The notes beneath the pieces were generated by a model. The model searched no databases and had not been told where the DNA came from. It was given only the letters and a program-made list of their open reading frames with translations. Below are positions 7,926 through 16,600 of a stretch of DNA of 64,000 nt, piece by piece (position 1 is the first letter of the stretch; each line of letters begins with the position of its first letter). A program made the translations under genes and the position numbers. This DNA is from Bacteroidetes bacterium GWF2_38_335 (lineage in GTDB: Bacteria > Bacteroidota > Bacteroidia > Bacteroidales > GWF2-38-335): the NCBI GenBank assembly GCA_001769535.1, contig MEOH01000024.1, positions 1 to 64,000 on the forward strand. Direction: 5' to 3'.

Positions 7926-8036
7926 ATGAGTAACAGTGGTAGAAGCGAATATAGAAATAACAAAAAAGTAGCAACAAAACATTTCCAAACCATTACAAGT
8001 TATTTGACCAAAAAAGTTGCTAAAATGTTACTTTGA
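7926..8036 (+). CDS. small ORF behind the palindromic promoter, possible remnant
   Basis: A 36-residue ORF (MSNSGRSEYRNNKK...) not in the supplied track. Its promoter-like palindrome ends 7 bp upstream. It is basic and matches no family I know. It may be the surviving N-terminus of a broken regulator or antitoxin gene. The next 300 bp hold no continuation that I can see. Confidence 0.3.
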   Translation: MSNSGRSEYRNNKKVATKHFQTITSYLTKKVAKMLL

Positions 8037-8382
8037 AAAAGATGAAAATTCGTTCAGGTGTTGATTATAAATCGGTTATGTTTTTCTGGTAAGTTTATAA
8101 AGTCCATCAAGTCAAAAGTCCATCAAGTCGAAAAGTTTATTAAAAACAATTCTTCCATCCGCCTTGTAAGTACACTGGCAGCCGAGGGAAAAATATAGTT
8201 CACAGGCAGGCAGTGCAACACCTTAATTATAAAATGATTAATGCATAATTTATATCTTTCTCCTTTTTCTTAAGTTAAAAATCAATAAAAAACATACAAA
8301 GTTTTAACTCACGAGTTGAAAAAGTCCTTATTTTTGACTAAATATGCATGATCATTTAATTAATAACTAACATAATAATAAA
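8037..8382. other. gap without a gene; short direct repeat
   Basis: No credible ORF. AAGTCCATCAAGTC occurs twice in succession around 8100-8129, flanked by similar AAGTTTAT sequences. The remainder is AT-rich and leads into the DUF4836-like gene. It forms the border between the accessory array and the core genome. Confidence 0.4.
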
Positions 8383-10149
8383 ATGAGATTTTTTAAATCG
8401 CTCTGGGGAAAAATTACAATAGGCGTCCTGCTCGTTGGAGGTATTGGTGCGCTGGTGGTATATTATGTGTACTTCAAAAGAACTTTCGAACATCTGAAAG
8501 TTATTCCGAGCTCGACTTTTGTTGTCGGATCAATGAATCCCATGCATTTGCATGACAAGCTCAACTGGGATAAAGCTCTTGAACTGCCCATGATGAAACA
8601 ACTTCGTGAAAGCATGCCCGATAACGTAAGGGAAATATTTGACGACTTTGTGGATGACCCCATGAGTTTGGGTATCGCCATGAAAAATGATATCTACGCT
8701 TTTGGATATATTCATGAGTCAAAAACCTATTTTGGTATGACCATGGCTTTGCATTCAAGATCGTCTTTCGAAGACCTCCTTTCAAAAACAGGCGTTATGA
8801 TTGCTGTTAAAGAGGAAGATGAATATAAATATTTTGATGGCGGAAATGCTTTTGTTGGATGGACTTCCGGACTTGTTCTGGTTGTCGGATCACAGGATCT
8901 TTCCGAAGGCACCGATTTAAAAGCTGAATTTGAGAGACTGCTTGCACTTTCAGATGAGGAACAATTGCAAAATACCGATGCCGATTTTGAAGAATATATC
9001 AAAACTTCACACGACTTCTCTTTATGGGCCTGCTCAAATCCTTTTGCAGAAATAGTTTCCTATGAAATGCAGAAGCAAACAGGTGGAGTATTTGCCTTAA
9101 CCGAAGATGACATAAAAGACAACAGGATCCATATGTACATGGATTTTGAAAAGGGCGAAATCAATATGGTTCAGGAATTTTTACCCAATGAAAAACTGAA
9201 AAGCAAAAACTTCCCCGAAAAAATGCTGAAAAAAGCAATTGATAAAAAATTACTGGATATGATTCCGGGCGATAACCTTATCGGCGGAATGGGTTGGGCA
9301 GTGAATATTCAGGGTATGATGGAGTTAATTACCGGTGCAATGCCCCCACAGTTCAGTGCTATGCTGGTTGAAGCTCCAAAACAGGTTGGACTGACACAGA
9401 AGGAACTTCTCGAACTTGTCGGAGGTGATGCGTTTGTTGGTTTCTATGGATTCTTCGAAGTAAGAAAAGCCAATGACAAAAGCATGATTAGCGGCATGGA
9501 TGATTTCTTTAAAGACGAAATGGGCGAAGAAGAAGAATTTAATGAATTTTTCGAAGAAATGGAAAAACTTGAAGGCGAAATTGAAGAATCAGAACCCGAT
9601 ACCATCACCATTTCGGTGCCGAACATTATCATTGCTTTTACCGTTAAGGAAGACCTGATGAAAAAGCTCCTGACCGAAGCAACAAAGAAAATTGAAGAAA
9701 ATCCTATGGTTTCTCAGATGACCGGCATAACCATGATCGATTCATCATACTATAAGTTCCGTGGAAAATTTGATATGTTTATGGCTTTCACCAATGGCGT
9801 TGGCTTTGTTTCATCCAATGAAGATTTTATTAAAAAAGTTGCAGATGGCAATTATAAACCCGGTAAAAAAATTCAGGGTGATTTCAGTGAAATGCTTTCA
9901 AACTATCCCTTTAGCGGATTTATGAACCTGCAAACCGATAAACTTCCCGAAAATACTACCGGTCTGATGGCCGACGCTATGGGCGGTGAAATGCAATTTG
10001 GTATGTTCAAAAATTTCATGGGCCTTTTTAAAGATGCCCGCTTCTTTGTTAAAGACTACAAAGCTGAAATGAAGATCACCCTTACTGAAGATGATGAATA
10101 TGCCCTTTATAAAATTTTGGAAAGAATTGATGCCGTTATCAGCCAGTAA
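8383..10149 (+). CDS. DUF4836-like envelope protein
   Basis: A 588-residue protein with one N-terminal membrane segment (about 9-29, KITIGVLLVGGIGALVVYYV) and a large exported region. The middle has a very acidic patch (EEEEFNEFFEEMEKLEG). Composition and repeated alpha/beta layout resemble the DUF4836 family of Bacteroidota cell-envelope proteins, whose function is not established. The stop codon shares bases with the start of the ABC ATPase (TAATG), so the three genes 8383-11982 form one translationally coupled operon. This suggests it works with that transporter. Confidence 0.65.
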   Translation: MRFFKSLWGKITIGVLLVGGIGALVVYYVYFKRTFEHLKVIPSSTFVVGSMNPMHLHDKLNWDKALELPMMKQLRESMPDNVREIFDDFVDDPMSLGIAMKNDIYAFGYIHESKTYFGMTMALHSRSSFEDLLSKTGVMIAVKEEDEYKYFDGGNAFVGWTSGLVLVVGSQDLSEGTDLKAEFERLLALSDEEQLQNTDADFEEYIKTSHDFSLWACSNPFAEIVSYEMQKQTGGVFALTEDDIKDNRIHMYMDFEKGEINMVQEFLPNEKLKSKNFPEKMLKKAIDKKLLDMIPGDNLIGGMGWAVNIQGMMELITGAMPPQFSAMLVEAPKQVGLTQKELLELVGGDAFVGFYGFFEVRKANDKSMISGMDDFFKDEMGEEEEFNEFFEEMEKLEGEIEESEPDTITISVPNIIIAFTVKEDLMKKLLTEATKKIEENPMVSQMTGITMIDSSYYKFRGKFDMFMAFTNGVGFVSSNEDFIKKVADGNYKPGKKIQGDFSEMLSNYPFSGFMNLQTDKLPENTTGLMADAMGGEMQFGMFKNFMGLFKDARFFVKDYKAEMKITLTEDDEYALYKILERIDAVISQ

Positions 10150-10790
10150 TGAGGATTGAACTAAAAAATATTAAGCCAACTGTAACGGTTGGCTTTTTTA
10201 ATCCCGACAGCGATATCTGGGAACATGAAATCGTTTTTGAACCGGGAAAATACAACCTGATCAACTCTCCCTCGGGAAGAGGAAAATCGTCTTTGGTTGC
10301 CTTTATTTATGGTACCCGGACTGACTACACCGGACAGGTTTTTTTGGATGGCAAGGATAATAAAACCATGAACTTTACCAATTGGAGCCACATCCGCCAA
10401 AAGCAACTTTCCATTGTTTTTCAGGATCTCAGATTGTTTTCCACCTTAACGGGTATGGAAAATATCCTGGTGAAATCAACCCTTACCAACGATGTGCAAA
10501 AGGATGAAATCATGATGATGGCCGAAAAACTGAATGTGGCACCCCTGCTCGGCAAAATGTGCAAACACATGTCATTTGGCGAACAACAGCGCGTGGCAAT
10601 AATCAGGTCACTATGCCAGCCATTTGAATATCTGCTGATGGACGAACCCTTCAGTCACCTCGATAAAGGAAACATCAAAATTGCCTGCGAACTCATCCGT
10701 GATAAATGTGTGAAGAATAATGCCGGACTTATTCTCACCACGTTAGGAGAACATTATGAACTGGAATATGATCAGATAAAATCGGTATAG
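10149..10790 (+). CDS. ABC transporter ATP-binding protein with degenerate motifs
   Basis: A 213-residue ABC ATPase of the LolD/FtsE type, partner of the FtsX-like permease that starts 2 bp after its stop. Walker A is NSPSGRGKSS (39-48), lacking the usual first Gly. The Q-loop is VFQD, the signature is SFGEQQRVAI, and Walker B plus D-loop reads LLMDEPFSHLD. The H-loop His is absent: ILTTLGEH stands where VTHD is normal. It may hydrolyse ATP poorly and act more as a switch. An intrinsic-terminator-like hairpin lies inside its first codons. Confidence 0.8.
   Translation: MRIELKNIKPTVTVGFFNPDSDIWEHEIVFEPGKYNLINSPSGRGKSSLVAFIYGTRTDYTGQVFLDGKDNKTMNFTNWSHIRQKQLSIVFQDLRLFSTLTGMENILVKSTLTNDVQKDEIMMMAEKLNVAPLLGKMCKHMSFGEQQRVAIIRSLCQPFEYLLMDEPFSHLDKGNIKIACELIRDKCVKNNAGLILTTLGEHYELEYDQIKSV
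10173..10199 (+). terminator. terminator-like hairpin inside the start of the ABC ATPase gene
   Basis: AAGCCAAC and GTTGGCTT form an 8-bp stem with a 7-nt loop, followed directly by a run of T. It lies just after the end of the DUF4836-like gene and within codons 9-17 of the ATPase. It could reduce read-through so that the two transporter genes are made at a lower level than the first gene. Confidence 0.45.
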
Positions 10791-10791
10791 T

Positions 10792-11982
10792 ATGTTAAGA
10801 AAGTTAATCTGGAAAAACAGCAGCAAACTTCAGCTGGTAGGCGCCACCTTCGGAGCCATGTTCGGCATGTTCCTGCTCTTACTGGCTTTCCAGTTGTATT
10901 TTGATGCCACCGAGTTGCTTACTCATGATTCGGACAACCTTTTTGCCGAAGATATTTTGATTATCAACAAAAAAGTATCTACCCTTAATACACTTAAAGT
11001 TGCCGATTCGGAATTTACAAAATCAGAATTGAACGACATGAAAAAACAGCCCTTTATCAAGAGCGTTGAGCCGTTTATTTCTGGTCAGTATGATGTGCAG
11101 GTTAAGATCAAAGCCAATAAAAATACCCCATTGCTGAATACAGATATTTTCTTCGAAGCTGTTAGGGATGACCTGATGGATATAGATAAGACTGTCTGGA
11201 AATGGAGTGAACGAGACAGGTATGTACCCTTGATTATTCCCAGTGACTGGATCAATCTGTACAATTTTGCTTATGCTCCCAGTCAGGGCGCCCCACAAAT
11301 ATCCAAAGATCTGATTAAACAGGCCTATGTTGAGATTATTTTCAGGTTGAGCAACAAAGAGCGCTTTGTTATGGATGCCAAAATTGTGGGTTTTTCCGAC
11401 AAACTGAATTCTTTCATGGTTCCCATGAGTTTTATGGAGTGGTCGAACAATAAATTCGGCGATGAAGAAGTGAAACGCCCAACAAGAGTAGTTTTGGTTG
11501 CCGATGACATTTCAAATCCCAAACTTCTTGAATTTCTGATCAAAAACAACTATGAAACCAAAAAGGACAATCTGAAAACCAGTAAACTGAATCTGTTGCT
11601 TAGAGTCACCATGGCTATCATGTCAGGTATTTCGCTGGTAATCATTGTGCTGTCCATACTCATTTTTATTTTGAGCTTTCAATTGCTGATTGTAAAATCG
11701 CGCGAGGAGATCAGATTATTGATCCATCTCGGTTATCATCCATACAAAATTGAAAAATTCCTTGGGGTATATCTGTTGGGAATGTCAGCAATTATTGGAG
11801 TGCTTTCATTGATTGGCGTGGCCTTCTCAAAATCATACATCGGAAACCTGATTGTTGATTATGGTTTTGAACTCAGCATTGGACTGAACGGCCAGATTTA
11901 CCTTCTTGCTCTGGCATTATTGGTTATACTGTTGGTTATAAATTTTGTCAATATCCGCCGAGGCATCAGGAAATATGCCTGA
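10792..11982 (+). CDS. FtsX/LolC-like ABC transporter permease
   Basis: A 396-residue membrane protein with the MacB/FtsX layout. One N-terminal membrane segment (LVGATFGAMFGMFLLLLAFQ) precedes an extracytoplasmic domain of about 230 residues, and three C-terminal segments follow (around 273-300, 323-343 and 368-388). It probably moves or extracts an envelope substrate, or transmits force, together with the preceding ATPase. The substrate is unknown. The gene ends just before a bidirectional terminator. Confidence 0.75.
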   Translation: MLRKLIWKNSSKLQLVGATFGAMFGMFLLLLAFQLYFDATELLTHDSDNLFAEDILIINKKVSTLNTLKVADSEFTKSELNDMKKQPFIKSVEPFISGQYDVQVKIKANKNTPLLNTDIFFEAVRDDLMDIDKTVWKWSERDRYVPLIIPSDWINLYNFAYAPSQGAPQISKDLIKQAYVEIIFRLSNKERFVMDAKIVGFSDKLNSFMVPMSFMEWSNNKFGDEEVKRPTRVVLVADDISNPKLLEFLIKNNYETKKDNLKTSKLNLLLRVTMAIMSGISLVIIVLSILIFILSFQLLIVKSREEIRLLIHLGYHPYKIEKFLGVYLLGMSAIIGVLSLIGVAFSKSYIGNLIVDYGFELSIGLNGQIYLLALALLVILLVINFVNIRRGIRKYA

Positions 11983-11990
11983 TAATGATT

Positions 11991-12043
11991 TTTTAGCCGC
12001 TAATGCGCTAATATATTATCCATTCGCGCATTAGCGGCTAAAA
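11991..12043. terminator. bidirectional terminator between convergent genes
   Basis: TTTTAGCCGCTAATGCGC (11991-12008) and its exact complement (12026-12043) form a perfect 18-bp stem. T-runs lie on both strands. It sits between the + strand permease and the - strand DUF58 gene and can serve both. Confidence 0.75.
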
Positions 12044-12147
12044 TATTTACTATCATTCGAGTTTCCGCAGTATTGTTAGTTTCTTCCTGTCCTCGATACG
12101 TAAAAACAGTTAAAGTCATAAACTATTAAATGTCAATCAGATATTTT

Positions 12148-13071
12148 TTAATACAAACTAGCCCTCTTAATCATATAAGCCATCAAAACCTCCGAAAAAT
12201 CTTTGTTGATATCTGCTTCAACCAGGTCAATGGCATATTGTGCACATTTTAATTTTATTTCTGACTTGTATTTGCTGTAAGTCTCCCTGAATTTTTCTTT
12301 TATTTCATTGGGATTAAGCTTGAGCTCCTTTCCCGATTCCAGGTCGATGAACTTATAAGGGCGGTGGTGATATTCGAAATTTTCTTCCAGTTTATGATCT
12401 GTCACATGGAACAAAATGACCTCATGCTTTTTATACCTGAGGTGCTGCAGGGCAGAGTAAAGATTTTCCTTGTCGCCGCCATCAAACATATCACTGAAAA
12501 CAACGATCAATGATCGCTTATGTGTTTTTTCTGCAATTTCATGCAGCGCTTCTGCAGCAGATGTTTGTCTGTTTAAGTCTTCGGCAGTGGGATTGAGAAG
12601 CTTTTCAAGTTCGGTGAACAAAATCTGGGCATGCACATTGGACAAACGCGATCGGGTGTACAAATCAATTTTATCTGAAAAAATGGATAACCCAACGGCA
12701 TCACGCTGTTTACGCAGCAAATAAATCATTGATGCAGCACAGTACACAGAGAAAAACAGTTTGTTGAAAACCGACTTTTCATTATAAGGAAAAAGCATTG
12801 ATGATGACCGGTCAATAACCAGATAACTTCTCAGGTTCGTTTCTTCCTCAAACCGTTTTGTGAAAAGCTTTTCGGTTCGTGCATAAAGCTTCCAGTCAAT
12901 GTGCTTTGTTGATTCGCCAGAGTTGTAAATGCGGTGTTCGGCAAATTCAACGGAAAAACCATGGAACGGACTGCGGTGCAAACCGGTGATAAACCCCTCC
13001 ACAACCTGTTTGGCAACGAATTCAAGGTTTTTGAACTGCTGGATTTGTTGTATGTCGTTTAGGTTTTTCAA
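12148..13071 (-). CDS. DUF58 (vWA-like) protein
   Basis: A 307-residue protein with the DUF58 core. The N-terminal SGESTKHIDWKLYARTEKLF and FEEETN stretch is typical, followed by a von Willebrand A-like fold starting at LVIDRSSSM (a DxSxS-type metal site). These proteins normally work with MoxR AAA ATPases in protein maturation or envelope stress. Here the moxR gene of the window lies far away at 36888-37859. No membrane segment is seen. Nothing in the upstream gap except the trxA terminator separates it from trxA. Confidence 0.85.
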   Translation of the reverse strand: MKNLNDIQQIQQFKNLEFVAKQVVEGFITGLHRSPFHGFSVEFAEHRIYNSGESTKHIDWKLYARTEKLFTKRFEEETNLRSYLVIDRSSSMLFPYNEKSVFNKLFFSVYCAASMIYLLRKQRDAVGLSIFSDKIDLYTRSRLSNVHAQILFTELEKLLNPTAEDLNRQTSAAEALHEIAEKTHKRSLIVVFSDMFDGGDKENLYSALQHLRYKKHEVILFHVTDHKLEENFEYHHRPYKFIDLESGKELKLNPNEIKEKFRETYSKYKSEIKLKCAQYAIDLVEADINKDFSEVLMAYMIKRASLY

Positions 13072-13112
13072 GGCTCTTGTTTATTTCCCAAAAGTAGTTT
13101 AAAAAACACTAT

Positions 13113-13146
13113 AAAAAAAGACATAAGTTCGTCTTATGCCTTTTTT
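13113..13146 (-). terminator. terminator of trxA
   Basis: On the - strand, GGCATAAG and CTTATGTC form a stem around ACGAA, preceded by A6 and followed by T6. It lies downstream of trxA and upstream of the DUF58 gene. Confidence 0.65.
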
Positions 13147-13190
13147 CTATTTCATTTTATAAAACAAATCTGCTAATCTACAAATCTGCA

Positions 13191-13210
13191 ATCCCGATAG
13201 CTATCGGGAT
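13191..13210. repeat. short palindromic repeat ATCCCGATAGCTATCGGGAT
   Basis: A perfect 20-bp palindrome just after the trxA stop codon. Its central 18 bp recur exactly at 47996-48013. In both places it sits in a run of degenerate CTAATCT/GATTAG-like words. It may be a REP-type repeat. Confidence 0.6.
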
Positions 13211-13215
13211 GCTAA

Positions 13216-13533
13216 TTATAATAATGCCTCAAGTTTTTTTACCAGTGTGGCTTTTGGCACTGCACCCACTTGTTTGTCAACCACTACGCCGTTTTTCACG
13301 AAAATAACAGTTGGAATATTGCGGATGCCGAATTTGGCGGAGGTGGCCGGACTGTTATCCACGTCAACTTTTCCGATGACAGCGCGTCCTTCGAATTCCT
13401 TGTGCATTTCTTCAATGATCGGAGTGATCATGCGGCATGGTCCACACCATTCTGCCCAAAAATCTACTACAACCGGTTTGTCGGATTTTATTACTAATTC
13501 CTCAAAGTTTGAATCGTTAATTTCTAATGCCAT
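13216..13533 (-). CDS. trxA: thioredoxin
   Basis: A 105-residue thioredoxin with the WCGPC active site at about 29-33 (DFWAEWCGPCRMITP) and the cis-Pro segment NIPTVIFV. It is a cytoplasmic disulfide reductant for ribonucleotide reductase and other enzymes. Full family length, no signal peptide. It lies 76 bp from dnaE on the same strand and is closed by its own hairpin terminator. Confidence 0.95.
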   Translation of the reverse strand: MALEINDSNFEELVIKSDKPVVVDFWAEWCGPCRMITPIIEEMHKEFEGRAVIGKVDVDNSPATSAKFGIRNIPTVIFVKNGVVVDKQVGAVPKATLVKKLEALL

Positions 13534-13609
13534 AATAATTATTTTTAAAATTTAACCTGTTTGTTTCAAAATACCTGCCATTTATTTAAAAAGGACAAAA
13601 TGACAGGCA

Positions 13610-16600
13610 CTATTCAAATTTAAACTCAATATTTGGATTTTTTGCCAAAAAACCAACTAAATTTTCAGAAAGATTTACACGGTAATTTCTTGAAAACATT
13701 TTTAACCTGATACCATCTTCGGCTGAGTTAAAACAAACTGTCAGCTTTTTCTTTCCTTCATTGGCAAGCGCAACCTTGTGAAATTCATCAATAAACTCGC
13801 GGGTTACATTTTTAATGTCAATGGTAATGTTCACGCTGTTGAAAAGTTCATCGCGGACTTCCGTAAGCAGGTGAATTTTTTTAATTCTGAATTCAAGCTC
13901 GGGATTGTCTTTGTCCTTAGGATATAATCTGGGTTGCACTTTCCCGAAAATTACAAGTGAAAGTTCCTCGTCAAGAAATTTCGAGTAAGAAACATAGTCA
14001 TTTCCAAAAAGAAAAAATTTATGTCCGCCTGTATAATCCTCAAGCACCAATGAAGCAAATGGTTTATTTGTTTTTGTCACTCCTTTTTTTGGTTCGGACA
14101 CCATGCCGGCCACCACAATATCTTTATTAAAATATTTTTTCAGGTCACTGAGTTCTGAAAGTGGAGTCAGATTTAATTGAGCCATTTCAAGTCTGAAATA
14201 ATCTAAGGGATGCGCCGAAATGTAAATGCCAACAAGTTCCTTTTCCTTTTCCAACCTTTCTTTAGTACGCCATTCGGGACAATTTGGAATATCAGGTTTT
14301 GAAATCCTTGCTGTTTCAACAGTCCCGAACAATGATACCTGATTGGAACTTTTATCTTCTTTTTGTTTGTTCCCGTAACGGATCAGTTTTTCTATAAAGA
14401 TGGTTCCTAAATCATCCGGGGCAAAATATTGATGTCTTTTAATTTCAGAAAATCTGTCAAACCCTCCTGCAATAGCCAGTGCTTCAATACTTTTCTTATT
14501 GACAGCCCGCAGGTCAACACGTTCAACAAAATCAAAGATTCCGGTAAATTCTCCTTTTGAGTTTCTTTCCTTGATGATACTTTCCACAGCCGCTTCACCA
14601 ACTCCTTTTATGGCTGCCATACCAAACCTGATGTTTCCGTCGCTGTTCACAATGAAACTAACGCCTGATTCATTGACATCCGGACCAAGAACCTTAAGTC
14701 CCATGCGTTTGCATTCGTCCATGAAAAAAGTAACCTGTTTGATGTCACTCATGTTGTTGCTCAGTACCGAAGCCATGTACTCAGATGGGTAGTTGGCTTT
14801 CAGATAGGCCGTTTGGAATGCGATGTAAGCATAACAGGTTGAGTGAGATTTATTAAATGCATAAGAAGCAAAAGCTTCCCAGTCTTTCCAGATTTTTTCA
14901 AGCTTATCTCTCGGATGACCTTTTTGCTCGCCCTGATCGAGAAATTTTGGTTTCATTTTTTCCAAAAGGTCGAATTTTTTCTTACCCATGGCTTTTCTCA
15001 GGGTATCTGCTTCACCTTTTGAAAACCCGGCAAGCCTTTGCGAAAGAAGCATAACCTGTTCCTGATAAACAGTAATCCCGTACGTTTCCTCAAGATTTTC
15101 CTTCATATCGGCAAGGTCGTAGGTTACTTCCTCTTGTCCGTGTTTTCTTTTGATAAAAGAAGGAATATATTCCATTGGTCCCGGGCGGTACAGGGCATTC
15201 ATGGCAATCAAATCTGCAAATGTCGTGGGTTTCAGTTCCTTAAGATGCTTTTGCATGCCGGGAGATTCGTACTGGAATATGCCAATGGTTTCCCCTTTTT
15301 GGAACAATTGATAAGTTTTTTCATCGTCGAGTGGAATTTCATCGGGGTCAATGTCAATGCCATAGCGTTCTTTGATCATTCTAACTGAATGTTTGATCAA
15401 AGTCAGGGTTTTTAGTCCGAGAAAATCCATTTTAAGCAATCCGGCCGGTTCAACCACCGAGTTATCAAACTGGGTAACAAGCAGATCGGCATCCTTAGCT
15501 TTTGTAACAGGGATAAGCTCAGTGATGTTTCTCGGAGTGATGATCACGCCACAAGCATGCACACCCGTATTTCGCAGTGATCCTTCAAGGTACTTGGCTT
15601 TGCTGAGGGTTTCTGCTTCGGGGGAATTTCCCTTTTCAACAATACTGATCAGTTCAAGGGCATCCTGATATTTATCTTTTGCTTTCTCTTTTAAGGAAGC
15701 TTTGTCCATTGTAAAAAGCTTATTCAGCTTGATGTCGGGCATTAGCTTTGCCAGTTTATCTGCATTGGCCAGCGGCAGGTCAAGTACCCTGGCAGTATCC
15801 CGAATGGATGATTTGGCGGCCATGGTTCCATACGTAATAATTTGGGCAACCTGATGATATCCGTATTTTTCGACCACCCATTTAATAACACTGTCGCGGC
15901 CTTCATCATCAAAGTCGATGTCAATATCGGGGAGTGAAACCCTGTCGGGATTCAGGAATCTCTCAAACAGTAAATCATATTTAATGGGGTCAACATTTGT
16001 TATCCCAATGCAATAGGCAACCGCTGAGCCGGCTGCGGAGCCTCTGCCCGGACCAACAGAAACTCCCATTTTGCGGGCCTGACTGGTGAAGTCCTGAACA
16101 ATCAGGAAATATCCCGGATAACCTGTTTTTTCAATGGTTTCAAGTTCAAATTCAAGCCGCTCTTTTAGCTCGGGGGTAAGAGTTCCGTACCTTTTTTCTG
16201 CTCCCTTGAAGGTAAGGTGGCGGAGATAGGCGTTTTCTCCCCTTTTTCCGCTGTCTTTTTCATCTTCGGGATTTTTAAATTCTTCGGGAATATCAAACTG
16301 GGGAAGCAATACATCAGTGGCAAGGTCGTAAATTTCAATTTTATCGGTGACTTCGCTGATGTTTATTATGGCTTCTGGCAAAGAAGAAAAGATCTTTTTC
16401 ATCTCCTCCTGCGATTTGAAATAGAATTCCTGGTTGGGGAATCCAAACCGGTATCCGCGGCCCTTGCCAATCGGGGTTGCTTGCTTTTCACTGTCCCTGA
16501 CACACAGCAGAATGTCATGTGCATCGGCTTCGGACTGCTCAATGTAATACGAATTGTTTGTGGCTACAAGCTTGATATTGTGTTTTTTAGAAAATCTGAG

